NCBI RefSeq assembly: GCF_046244365.1
Contig: NZ_CP176395.1
Location: forward strand, 3,224,001 to 3,288,000
Direction: 5' to 3'
Source: Paenibacillus_V sp046244365
GTDB taxonomy: Bacteria > Bacillota > Bacilli > Paenibacillales > NBRC-103111
Length of the DNA: 64,000 nt
Shown here: piece after piece, positions 17,496 to 26,208 of the stretch
How the letters are laid out: the number at the start of each line of letters is the position of its first letter
Position numbering within the stretch: the first letter of the stretch is position 1
The notes under the pieces: model-generated
Seen by the model: only the letters and a program-made list of their open reading frames with translations
Database searches by the model: none
Told to the model about the DNA's origin: nothing
Program-made: the position numbers and the translations under genes

Positions 17496-19862
17496 GTGGG
17501 GAACTTAGTCGGTTTTTTCGGTAAGCATAAATGGACGAACCGGTTTTATCATTATTTATTCTCCTATATCATACTTGTTGTAACCTTGCTCGTAATTGTC
17601 GGCGGTGTCGTGTATCAATCGTTTATCGCTACGTTAAGTCATGAAATCGAGTCGTCAACCGTTTCAAAGATGAGCAAAATAAAAGATGAGATGGATACTA
17701 GAATCGGCGAAATGAACCGGATGTCCGTGCAAATCGCGTCCAATTCTTTGCTGACCCCATTCAAGGTTTCTGAAGATTCCTATTCATCGTACAGAACGGT
17801 GGCAGAGTTGAAAAAATACCAATCAACAAACCTGTTTATCCGCGACATCGTTCTATATTATACTTGCACGTCCTGCACATCGATGTATGCAGCCAGCGGA
17901 ACATACGATACGAATAACTTTTTCAACTACATTTATAATTATCAGAATTGGAGTTTTGAGCGGTTTTTAAGTACATTGCCTACTATGGAGTCGCCCATTA
18001 TGAGACCGCTGGAGCCGGTCAATATAAATGGAAAACCGCTGAACTTATCCACTTATATTTATCCTGTTTCAAACAATTCGGCCAATCCGTACGGCGCTGT
18101 CTTATTTTTGATCGATGAACAAACAATAAATCAGTCCATTCAAAATGCATTGGGAAATAATCGCGGATTCGTGTTTATTAAGAACGGCTCCGATGTCATT
18201 GCACAGCATTCGCACGGCGAAAATCAGCAAAATGCAGCACCGGTCCGGCAATGGATCGAAACACAAACGGAAACGGCTCCCGTGAGTGAAGTGAAGATCA
18301 ATCATCATAACTATACCGTCATTAATGTAAAATCCGACTACAACGGATGGTCCTACTTCACGGTTATGCCGAGCGAGCAAGTGATGAATAAAGTCGATCG
18401 AAGCCGCCAGTTGTTTAATTGGACAATAGGAGCCGTATTTATGCTGGGCCTATTGATGGCCGTAATGTTTGCGGAAAGAAATTACAGGCCTTTACGAAAG
18501 TTGATTGCCGCTATAAGCAACGGTCAGCGTGCCCCCTTAACGGTTTTATCCAAAAAATCGAATGAAATCGACTTGATTACCGATTACGTATCGGAAATAA
18601 ACAAAGAATGTGAAGGTTTAATGCATAAGCTGCAAAGCCAGGCAAGCATCGTAAAGGAACGAGCTCTAATTAAGATCGTTAAGGGAAGCGCTAAAGAAAT
18701 GGAACAGCCGGATACGATGGCCGCCATTTCGAACTTGCAGCCGGATAAATCGCATTTTGTCGTCTTGTTGTTTATGATCGACAATTACAATCAATTCATT
18801 CAGGAATATTCCAAATCCATGCAGGAGATTCTAAAATACAGTTTAATCAAGATTACGGAAGAATTGTGCTTGGAGCTGGGGAACGGGTTCGGAGCGGAAT
18901 TGACGGATGACCGGGGAATCGTTATTTTGCTGAATATGGACGAAGAAGCCGCCAAGCTTGAGTATATTAATCGTCTGGTTGGCAAAGTCAAACAGCTCTT
19001 TAAACAAGATTACCATTTGACGCTGACCGTCGGAATCGGAGATATATATACCGATCCTTCGATGATTCATCAATCTTTTTTACAGGCCAAACAAGCGACT
19101 CGTTATCGTTTCATTAGGGGAAGAGATCAGATCATTTGCTACAGCGAGCTGCAATATTCTAAGAAATACGAAAGCTGGTATCCTCTTGAACTGGAAATGC
19201 AGTTATTGAAGACGATCAAACAGGGGAATGGCGAAGAAGTCCAGAACATCATCAGGGACACGATGGACAGTATCGTAACCAGGCAAATGTCGCTCGAAGC
19301 CGTGGAATTTATTTGCTTTGACATTGTCAATACGATGATGAAGGCTCTCATGGAATTGAACATCGAAACCGATCAAGGGATCGAACAAATGTCTGAGGAC
19401 TTGTATATTCCGCGGTTTGAAACGATTGAAGAATTGGAAAGCTATATTATCGATTTCTGCCGCAATGTATGCGATCATATTGTGAATCAAAAGGAAAGCA
19501 AAAATTTTGTGCTGCTCGAAAACATAAAAGCCTATATTAACGACAATTTTCGGGACAATACGATCGACCTTAACCGGATAGCCGATACGTTCGGTATTTC
19601 CGCTTCGTACGCTACACGATTTTTTAAAGATCATACGGATTATTCCATCATGCGTTATATCGATCAACTAAGAATGGATGCAGCCAAAACATTAATCGGA
19701 ACGACGGAGCTGACTTTAAAGGAAATCATGCTTGAAGCGGGTTATGTCGATGCAACCAATTTCATCCGAAAGTTTAAAAAAATCGAAGGCGTTACGCCGA
19801 TGGAGTACAGGAAGATTATTAAAGGCAGCCAACCGGTGCCGGAAGCCGAAAATTTGATTTAA
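17496..19862 (+). CDS. Membrane-anchored AraC family regulator with extracellular sensor domain
   Basis: About 788 residues. TM1 (HYLFSYIILVVTLLVIVGGV) is followed by a ~250-residue extracellular sensor region, TM2 (LFNWTIGAVFMLGLLMAVMF), a cytoplasmic linker and two C-terminal HTH motifs (DLNRIADTFGISASYATRFF; LKEIMLEAGYVDATNFIRKF). This is the one-component alternative to YesM/YesN. GTG 17496 is chosen because AGGGGAG lies 8 bases upstream; the ATG at 17478 has no site. The next sugar importer (21030-24500) is its likely target, as in many Paenibacillus loci. Confidence 0.9.
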   Translation: MGNLVGFFGKHKWTNRFYHYLFSYIILVVTLLVIVGGVVYQSFIATLSHEIESSTVSKMSKIKDEMDTRIGEMNRMSVQIASNSLLTPFKVSEDSYSSYRTVAELKKYQSTNLFIRDIVLYYTCTSCTSMYAASGTYDTNNFFNYIYNYQNWSFERFLSTLPTMESPIMRPLEPVNINGKPLNLSTYIYPVSNNSANPYGAVLFLIDEQTINQSIQNALGNNRGFVFIKNGSDVIAQHSHGENQQNAAPVRQWIETQTETAPVSEVKINHHNYTVINVKSDYNGWSYFTVMPSEQVMNKVDRSRQLFNWTIGAVFMLGLLMAVMFAERNYRPLRKLIAAISNGQRAPLTVLSKKSNEIDLITDYVSEINKECEGLMHKLQSQASIVKERALIKIVKGSAKEMEQPDTMAAISNLQPDKSHFVVLLFMIDNYNQFIQEYSKSMQEILKYSLIKITEELCLELGNGFGAELTDDRGIVILLNMDEEAAKLEYINRLVGKVKQLFKQDYHLTLTVGIGDIYTDPSMIHQSFLQAKQATRYRFIRGRDQIICYSELQYSKKYESWYPLELEMQLLKTIKQGNGEEVQNIIRDTMDSIVTRQMSLEAVEFICFDIVNTMMKALMELNIETDQGIEQMSEDLYIPRFETIEELESYIIDFCRNVCDHIVNQKESKNFVLLENIKAYINDNFRDNTIDLNRIADTFGISASYATRFFKDHTDYSIMRYIDQLRMDAAKTLIGTTELTLKEIMLEAGYVDATNFIRKFKKIEGVTPMEYRKIIKGSQPVPEAENLI

Positions 19863-19900
19863 AACGCTTTGTGGACGATTATACTCATTTACGATAGCGG

Positions 19901-19927
19901 GGCTGGGAAATTTCCGGCCTTTTTTTG
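19901..19927 (+). terminator. Probable intrinsic terminator
   Basis: GGCTGGGAAA pairs with TTTCCGGCC (one bulge or wobble) and is followed by seven T residues, 40 bases after the regulator stop. Confidence 0.65.
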
Positions 19928-19944
19928 TCGTTGCCTTGATTTTG

Positions 19945-20012
19945 TAAAAAGAAGCTGATTGATGACATAACTGCCGATGGCAACATTCGGGTAGATGATT
20001 ACTATAGACACA
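19945..20012 (+). repeat. Copy A of a ~70-bp repeat upstream of the mgtC-like gene
   Basis: AAGCTGATTGATGACATAAC followed by TGCCGATGGCA and ATTCGGGT aligns along ~70 bases with 20912-20983, about 75 percent identical by eye. Both copies contain the hairpin TGCCgatGGCA and lie in a 5' flank. Confidence 0.6.
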
Positions 20013-20044
20013 ATACCATTCTGTTATGAGAGGAGGGAGTGCAA

Positions 20045-20806
20045 ATGACAGGCGCAGCATTAGATCTTTGGCACATCTCGCACTGGGAGTTGTTCTTGCG
20101 CATGACCTTGGCGGCCCTGTTAGGCGGATTGGTCGGCCTTGAACGTGAATGGAGCAATCACGCCGCCGGGTTTCGTACCCATATTCTTGTCTGCATTGGT
20201 TCGACCACGATCATGCTTTTATCCGTATACGGTTTTTCGGACTTTGTTCTCGAGAACAACGTCCGGATCGACCCTGCCCGCCTCGCCGCACAAGTGATCA
20301 GCGGGATAGGCTTTTTGGGAGCTGGGGCGATATTGCGAAACGGTTCCGTTGTTACCGGGCTAACGACCGCCGCTTCGGTTTGGGTTGTGGCAGCGATTGG
20401 GCTTTGTGTCGGGGCGGGGTTTTTGTTTGTCGCATTCTTATGTACGTTTTTCGTCATAGTCAGTTTGTATTTGCTCAATAAGTGGGAAAAGCATCTGATG
20501 CGCCACCGCAAAAAGCATAAGGTCAAATTTGCGATTGTCGATACGCCTGGCGTTCTCGGGATGATTGCTTCCCTATTCGGCGAACAGGGCATCCAGATCG
20601 CGAATGTGAAGATAATGCCGAATGAAAACGGGGCTTCCGCTCCCGAAAAGACGATGCAAATCAGCTTCACGCTGAAAATTCATAACGAACATAAAATAAT
20701 CCGGGCGTTGGAGAAAATTGCAGCGCTGGACGTCGTGCTATGGACGGAATCCAGCTTTGTGACAGGATCAAGAATGGAGATGGTTAGCACGGCGTCATCG
20801 TCCTAG
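20045..20806 (+). CDS. MgtC/SapB family membrane protein
   Basis: 253 residues. The N-terminal MgtC domain has four or five membrane helices (residues 12-145), with LAALLGGLVGLEREW, the hallmark GIGFLGAGAIL and GLTTAASVWVVAAIGLCVGAG. The C-terminal ~90 residues resemble an ACT-like cytoplasmic domain. Family members modulate Mg2+ homeostasis or the F-ATPase. ATG 20045 follows AGGAGGGAG; the GTG at 20039 overlaps that site. It appears monocistronic, between a terminator and a sugar importer. Confidence 0.93.
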   Translation: MTGAALDLWHISHWELFLRMTLAALLGGLVGLEREWSNHAAGFRTHILVCIGSTTIMLLSVYGFSDFVLENNVRIDPARLAAQVISGIGFLGAGAILRNGSVVTGLTTAASVWVVAAIGLCVGAGFLFVAFLCTFFVIVSLYLLNKWEKHLMRHRKKHKVKFAIVDTPGVLGMIASLFGEQGIQIANVKIMPNENGASAPEKTMQISFTLKIHNEHKIIRALEKIAALDVVLWTESSFVTGSRMEMVSTASSS

Positions 20807-20911
20807 GAGGGTGAGCGTCCCGGCATGCTTGCAAGGAAACAGTAGAAATTCAAACGAGAAGAACGTCAAAAGTGCCTGATTGTGTGGAAGTTCTTTGCTA
20901 TGCGACGCAAA

Positions 20912-20983
20912 TGTAAAAGTAAGCTGATGGATGACAGTACTGCCGATGGCAAAAATTCGAGTGAACAACTATTGTAGGGGACA
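20912..20983 (+). repeat. Copy B of the ~70-bp repeat, upstream of the sugar importer operon
   Basis: AAGCTGATGGATGACAGTAC, then TGCCGATGGCA and ATTCGAGTGA, matches copy A at 19945-20012. It lies 47 bases before the permease start and may be a shared regulatory leader or a small interspersed repeat. Confidence 0.6.
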
Positions 20984-21029
20984 GGAACGTTCCAAAACAA
21001 AGAAACTGGGGGAAGGTGTTTGCGTATCG

Positions 21030-21974
21030 ATGGAAGCTTTGCCAACAAGCGTGATTACGAAACCGAACAATCGTAGGGCTTGGAAATCGATTCTGAAAAA
21101 CTGGCGTTTATATGTGATGCTCGCCCCGGTAATCGTTTATTTTATCGTTTTCCATTATTTTCCGATGTATGGCGTTCAACTTGCGTTCAAAGATTTTATT
21201 GCGACAAAAGGAATAACCGGAAGTCCTTGGGTTGGCTTCAAACACTTCGAACGTTTTTTTGACAGCTATTATTTCTGGCGGCTGATCAAAAACACGTTGG
21301 GCATCGGCTTGTATGAGCTTGCCATCGGGTTTCCGGTTCCAATCATTCTGGCGCTTATGATCAATGAAGTACGGCATAATTTCTACAAGCGGCTTATCCA
21401 AACGGTCACGTATATGCCTCACTTCTTATCGACTGTCGTTCTGGTCGGCATGATAATGATATTCCTGGCACCTGAAACCGGAATCGTCAGTCTATTCATC
21501 AAGCTAATTGGCGGAGAACCGATAAACTTTATAACGGAACCGGAATGGTTTAAGACGATTTTCGTCATGTCGGGCGTTTGGCAGCAAATGGGATGGAGTT
21601 CGATCATTTATTTAGCCGCTTTGAGCGGAATCGATCCGCAGCTGCATGAAGCGGCCAGAGTGGACGGGGCTTCCCGGATGCAAAGAATTTGGCACATCAA
21701 TATTCCCGGCATTATGCCGACCATCGTGATTCTGCTCATCTTGAAAGCGGGATCCATTCTCGGAGTAGGTTTTGAAAAGATTTTTTTGATGCAAAACAGT
21801 TTAAATATGGATAGTTCCGATGTGATCTCCACTTTCGTATACCGCAGCGGAATTATGGAGGCCCAATATAGCTTCGCGACGGCTGTTGACTTGTTTAATG
21901 CCGTCATCAACTTCATTATGCTGGTAACGGTCAACTTCCTTGCCAGAAGAGCCGGAGGGAGCAGCTTATGGTAA
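21030..21974 (+). CDS. Sugar ABC transporter permease, LplB type
   Basis: 314 residues from ATG 21030; the longer open frame from 20931 runs through the repeat and lacks a ribosome binding site. Six transmembrane helices begin with LYVMLAPVIVYFIVFHYFPM. The coupling loop is EAARVDGASRMQRIWHINIP and the C-terminus is the typical RAGGSSLW. Together with 21968-22870 and 22902-24500 it forms a complete importer except for the ATPase, which in this family is usually a shared MsmX-type protein encoded elsewhere. It is the first gene of the operon. Confidence 0.93.
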   Translation: MEALPTSVITKPNNRRAWKSILKNWRLYVMLAPVIVYFIVFHYFPMYGVQLAFKDFIATKGITGSPWVGFKHFERFFDSYYFWRLIKNTLGIGLYELAIGFPVPIILALMINEVRHNFYKRLIQTVTYMPHFLSTVVLVGMIMIFLAPETGIVSLFIKLIGGEPINFITEPEWFKTIFVMSGVWQQMGWSSIIYLAALSGIDPQLHEAARVDGASRMQRIWHINIPGIMPTIVILLILKAGSILGVGFEKIFLMQNSLNMDSSDVISTFVYRSGIMEAQYSFATAVDLFNAVINFIMLVTVNFLARRAGGSSLW

Positions 21975-22870
21975 AGGAGGCCAATGCGGTAGCGCCACAG
22001 TCGAGAGGCGACCGCGTGTTCGACTGGGTCAACTACGGATTGTTGGGTATTATCCTTCTTGTCGTCATATATCCTCTCATATTCGTTTTAAGCGCGTCGA
22101 TCAGTGATCCGCAGGCGGTAAACAGCGGCAAAATGTGGCTGTGGCCGATGAATATCACGTTCCTTGGCTATGAGAGAATATTTATGAACAAAGAAATTTT
22201 GACCGGATATCTCAACACGATTATGTACACGTTATTGGGTACGTCGATCAATCTTGTGTTGACGGTTCTAGCGGCATATCCTTTATCGCGAAGAGATTTG
22301 GCCGGTAAAAATGTCGTCATGGCTCTGTTCGTTTTTACCATGTTCTTCAGCGGCGGGCTGATTCCCAGTTATTTGCTGGTGAAAAATCTCGGCATGTTAA
22401 ACACGGTATGGGCGCTTGTCATTCCGGGCGCAGTATCGATATGGAACATTATCATCATGCGTACGTTTTTTCAGCAGAGCATTCCGCATGAGATCCAAGA
22501 GGCGGCGGAAATCGACGGAGTCACCGATTTTCAATTGCTGCTGAAGATTATTTTGCCGCTTTCGATGCCGATCCTTGCTGTAATGACATTGTTTTACAGT
22601 GTAGGACATTGGAATTCGTATTTCAGCGCGCTCATTTATTTAACCGATCATCATAAGTTTCCGCTTCAATTGGTTTTGAGAGAAATATTGGTGCAGAATC
22701 AGATGGAAGAAATGGCGGGAAGCTCGACAGCGATGACCGATCAGATTCTATTGGCGCAAACGATTAAATATGCGGTTATTATCGTTGCCAACTTGCCTGT
22801 TCTGATGCTTTACCCGTTGATTCAAAAACACTTTACCAAGGGAATTATGGTTGGCGCTCTTAAGGGGTAA
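21968..22870 (+). CDS. Carbohydrate ABC transporter permease, LplC type
   Basis: 300 residues with six membrane helices. The coupling motif is EAAEIDGVTDFQLLLKIILP and the C-terminus is FTKGIMVGALKG. ATG 21968 overlaps the last 7 bases of the LplB-type gene, with GGAGGGAG just upstream, so the two subunits are translationally coupled. It is closely related to the truncated permease at the left edge of the window. Confidence 0.94.
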   Translation: MVKEANAVAPQSRGDRVFDWVNYGLLGIILLVVIYPLIFVLSASISDPQAVNSGKMWLWPMNITFLGYERIFMNKEILTGYLNTIMYTLLGTSINLVLTVLAAYPLSRRDLAGKNVVMALFVFTMFFSGGLIPSYLLVKNLGMLNTVWALVIPGAVSIWNIIIMRTFFQQSIPHEIQEAAEIDGVTDFQLLLKIILPLSMPILAVMTLFYSVGHWNSYFSALIYLTDHHKFPLQLVLREILVQNQMEEMAGSSTAMTDQILLAQTIKYAVIIVANLPVLMLYPLIQKHFTKGIMVGALKG

Positions 22871-22901
22871 TGGATGTAACCATTCGAGGGAGGGTTTACA
22901 G

Positions 22902-24500
22902 TTGAAAATGAAAAAGTGGATTGCCTTATCGACGGGAACAGTTATGGTTTCATCTCTATTAACCGGTTGCGGCGGCGGCGACGGGGATAAAAAGACCGAA
23001 CCGAAAAAGACGGAAACTCAGTCAAATCTGACTTCGTCAGGGGTGCCTATTGTTAAAGATCCGGTCACGATCAAAATGTTCGCGCCGAAGCGATTCGCCT
23101 CGCAAAACTTGAACGACATCAAGCTTTGGAACGAATATAAGAAAATGACAAATGTCAACGTCGAGTGGACCGAAGTTCCCAGCGATCAGTTGAAAGAGAA
23201 GAAGAATATTGTTTTGGCAAGCGGAGAGTATCCGGATGCTTTTTTTGGAAGCGGCTTTACGGCATCGGATTTGCAGAAATACGGGCAGCAGGGTGCGTTT
23301 ATCAAGCTTAACGACCTGATCGAGAAGAATGCACCTAATATCAAGAAGCTTATTGATCAAAACCCGGAGGTAAAGAAAGCGATCACAATGCCCGACGGAA
23401 ACATATACTCGATTCCGACTATGGCCGATCCGTCGTTCAAAGCGATGCGTTCGGGAAGCTTCCTGTGGTATCAAAAGCAGTGGCTTGACAAGGTAGGTAT
23501 GTCGGAACCCAAAACGACGGAAGAGCTGTATACCTTCCTGAAGAAAGTCAAAGAACAGGATCCGAATATTATCCCGATTGGCGGCAGTGCAATAACAAGC
23601 CTAATCCCTCACCTAAAAGGTGCATGGGGACTTGGAAACCGGGGAACATCGCATGGTAACGTTGACGTGGATCCGAAAACGGGAGAATTGCGGTTTATTC
23701 CGGCCTCCACGGAGTATAAAGAAATGCTGCAGTATATAACCAAGCTTTACAGCGAAGGACTGCTGGACAAGGACATATTCTCGGCAAACAGGGATCAAAT
23801 GATCGCAAATGGAACGCAAGGAAAGTATGCGGTTCATCCGGGCTACAATCCGGAAGTCGCATGGAAGCAAAAGGGATACATCGGCGGATTGCCGTTGAAA
23901 GGACCTAACGGGGAGCAGCTATACGCGAATGCCGGATCGCTCGCTATGGGGATCGGACAATTTGTCATTACCAAGAGCAATAAAAATCCCGATGTCACGA
24001 TGAGATGGATCGATTATTTGTACAGTGACGAAGGCGCAAAAATGTTTTTCATGGGCTTCGAGAATGTTACTTACACAAAGACCGCCGACGGTCAATATGA
24101 GTATATGGATGAAATCAAAAACAATCCGAAAGGCTTGACGCAGGACCAAGCGGTCGGGCAATACTTGGTCTGGCCTGGCGGCGGTTATGCCGGCCTTCTG
24201 AAGCCGCAATTTTTCAAAGGAGCGGAAGGAACGCCTGCCTCCGCCGAAGCTGCCAAGAAGGTAGAGTCCCAATACCCTAAAGAAATTTGGCCGCCTTTTA
24301 CGTACACGGTTGAGGAATTGGACAAATTGTCTGCGCTGCAAACGGATATCACTACGTATGTGACAGAAATGCAGGCCAAATTCATTACAGGAAGCATACC
24401 GTTTACGGAATGGGATAAATACACGGCGACTTTGCAGAAAATGGGTCTTGACAATTATATGAAAATTTATAAAGCTGCTTATGATCGGTACAAAAAGTAA
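22902..24500 (+). CDS. Extracellular sugar-binding lipoprotein (LplA type)
   Basis: About 532 residues. The signal peptide ends in the lipobox LLTGC, followed by a glycine/lysine-rich linker and a family-1 solute-binding fold. TTG 22902 is preferred as the start because GAGGGAGGG ends 8 bases before it; ATG 22908 would be 14 bases away. The protein is anchored outside the membrane and delivers the sugar to the two upstream permeases. A strong GC-rich hairpin follows the stop. Confidence 0.92.
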   Translation: MKMKKWIALSTGTVMVSSLLTGCGGGDGDKKTEPKKTETQSNLTSSGVPIVKDPVTIKMFAPKRFASQNLNDIKLWNEYKKMTNVNVEWTEVPSDQLKEKKNIVLASGEYPDAFFGSGFTASDLQKYGQQGAFIKLNDLIEKNAPNIKKLIDQNPEVKKAITMPDGNIYSIPTMADPSFKAMRSGSFLWYQKQWLDKVGMSEPKTTEELYTFLKKVKEQDPNIIPIGGSAITSLIPHLKGAWGLGNRGTSHGNVDVDPKTGELRFIPASTEYKEMLQYITKLYSEGLLDKDIFSANRDQMIANGTQGKYAVHPGYNPEVAWKQKGYIGGLPLKGPNGEQLYANAGSLAMGIGQFVITKSNKNPDVTMRWIDYLYSDEGAKMFFMGFENVTYTKTADGQYEYMDEIKNNPKGLTQDQAVGQYLVWPGGGYAGLLKPQFFKGAEGTPASAEAAKKVESQYPKEIWPPFTYTVEELDKLSALQTDITTYVTEMQAKFITGSIPFTEWDKYTATLQKMGLDNYMKIYKAAYDRYKK

Positions 24501-24513
24501 TAGTTTTCATTAA

Positions 24514-24540
24514 ATCCCCCTCTTCTTACTGGAGGGGGAT
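24514..24540 (+). terminator. Hairpin after binding-protein gene (weak terminator)
   Basis: ATCCCCCT (24514-24521) pairs with AGGGGGAT (24533-24540). No T-run follows, so it may stabilise the upstream mRNA rather than stop transcription; the next gene is on the same strand 48 bases later. Confidence 0.55.
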
Positions 24541-24587
24541 CGTTATCTCAATCGGACAATCGAAATTGAGGAAGGAGTTTTTTCCTT

Positions 24588-25460
24588 ATGCAAGTATCTA
24601 CATCATTAAATATTTTTAATAATTCCGTAACCAGGTTCGAAGCAATCCGGAGATGTGCGTCGGCCGGCTTTCAAGCTTTGGACATGAATTACTGGGATTT
24701 ACAAAATGAGATGCTGAAAATCAGTTGGAGCGAGGAAGAAGCGTGGGCGAAGGAAATACGCGCTTACGCTGATCAATTGGGAGTCCGATTCACCCAGATG
24801 CACGGGCCTGTTCACGGGGGAACATTTACGAACCTTGTCGCAGGGATGACGCTCGATTCGTTTGTCGGTCTTGCGGAGAGATCCCTGAGGACGGCTGCCA
24901 TCCTTGGCATTCACTGGGTCGTCTTTCACCCATCCGATATCGCGAAGGACGGAAAAGAATCATACCAGGAAATACTAGATTGCAATGTTAATTTTTACCG
25001 TCGTCTACTTCCTGTGCTTGAAGAAACGGGAGTAGGTATCGCTCTTGAAAACGTGTGCTATGTTCCTGGTTTTAACCGCGTTTTCGCGATTGCGGAGGAA
25101 CTCGTCCAACTCGTCGACGCTCTCGATCATCCGCTGATCGGCGCTTGTTGGGATACGGGTCATGCCCACGTGATGATGGTTGATCAGGCATCTGCATTCC
25201 GGATGCTCGGAAGCCGGTTGAAGGCGCTGCACATACACGACAACGACGGCGTAAAAGACCAGCATCTTCTTCCGTACCAAGGCACAATCGGTTGGACCGA
25301 TTTGGTGGAGGCCCTCAAAGAAATCCGATATAGCGGCGATTTTACCTATGAAGCGCATAATGGCGTAAACAAGCTTCCCGACGGGATTCGGGATGCCGGC
25401 CTGAAATTTGCGCTGGAGCTGGGCAATTATGTTGTCTCGCTGGGAAAAGATAACGGGTAA
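24588..25460 (+). CDS. Sugar phosphate isomerase/epimerase (TIM barrel)
   Basis: 290 residues of the xylose-isomerase-like TIM-barrel family. Metal-site strands visible are ALENVCYVPG, GACWDTGHAHVM, ALHIHDNDG and the final TYEAHNG. The His-Asp/Glu pattern is complete, so it is likely active. The start follows GAGGAAGGAG. It lies downstream of the importer and 16 bases before a phosphatase-like gene, which points to processing of the imported sugar; the substrate is unknown. Confidence 0.9.
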   Translation: MQVSTSLNIFNNSVTRFEAIRRCASAGFQALDMNYWDLQNEMLKISWSEEEAWAKEIRAYADQLGVRFTQMHGPVHGGTFTNLVAGMTLDSFVGLAERSLRTAAILGIHWVVFHPSDIAKDGKESYQEILDCNVNFYRRLLPVLEETGVGIALENVCYVPGFNRVFAIAEELVQLVDALDHPLIGACWDTGHAHVMMVDQASAFRMLGSRLKALHIHDNDGVKDQHLLPYQGTIGWTDLVEALKEIRYSGDFTYEAHNGVNKLPDGIRDAGLKFALELGNYVVSLGKDNG

Positions 25461-25476
25461 CGGAGGTTAAGTCGAT

Positions 25477-26172
25477 ATGAGGATCTTATTAATCCGTCAC
25501 GCCGACCCGGATTATCCCAATGATACGATCACGGCAGCAGGACATTTGGAAGCACAGGCGCTTGCTCAAAGGCTGAAGAAGGAAGGGATTGACCGGATTT
25601 ACAGCTCACCGGTCAACCGAGCGGTCCATACCATGCAGTATACCGCCGAGTTGCTAGGAATCGATCCGGTCATCGAACCGTGGACCCGCGAATTGAGCTT
25701 GAATCCCGTTATTTTCGCGGACAGCAAAATCGCGGCCTGGAATATTCCCGGGGAAACCGTTCGTGCCGTCCAGCCTTACCCCAGCCATGAAATATGGCCG
25801 GAAAGTGATCATTATCGCGAATACGCGCAGGCTTACGATCAGCTCAAAGCGGATTCGGACGATTTTTTACAGCGTCATGGCTATGTAAGAGAAGAGGGCA
25901 GGTACCGCATCGCGTCGCCGAACCGCGAAACGATCGCCGTATTTTGCCATCACGGGTTTGGGGTCACCTGGCTGGCCCATTTGCTCGAGCTCCCTTTACC
26001 GCTTGTTTGGAGCGGATTTTGGCTTCCGCCAAGCTCCGTTACGACGATTTTGTTCGAAGAGAGAAGTCGGGAATGGGCGGTTCCCCGCTGTATCGGTCTG
26101 GGAAGCGTAGCCCATCTGCACGAGGCGGGGCTGAACATGTCGACCGCCGGACTTTTGGGCAATGAAGCTTGA
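25477..26172 (+). CDS. Histidine phosphatase family protein (phosphoglycerate-mutase-like)
   Basis: 231 residues. The catalytic histidine lies in RHADPDYP at the N-terminus (the common form is RHGE/Q). The second arginine is in SSPVNRAVHT and the second histidine in CHHGFGVTW. The HAD variant is shared with many uncharacterised Firmicutes members. The likely role is dephosphorylation of a small phosphorylated metabolite. The start follows ACGGAGG. It is in an operon with the isomerase upstream and an oxidoreductase 36 bases downstream. Confidence 0.9.
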   Translation: MRILLIRHADPDYPNDTITAAGHLEAQALAQRLKKEGIDRIYSSPVNRAVHTMQYTAELLGIDPVIEPWTRELSLNPVIFADSKIAAWNIPGETVRAVQPYPSHEIWPESDHYREYAQAYDQLKADSDDFLQRHGYVREEGRYRIASPNRETIAVFCHHGFGVTWLAHLLELPLPLVWSGFWLPPSSVTTILFEERSREWAVPRCIGLGSVAHLHEAGLNMSTAGLLGNEA

Positions 26173-26208
26173 ATGCGATACGAGTAGTGGTTAGGGGAGA
26201 CTGTGGTC

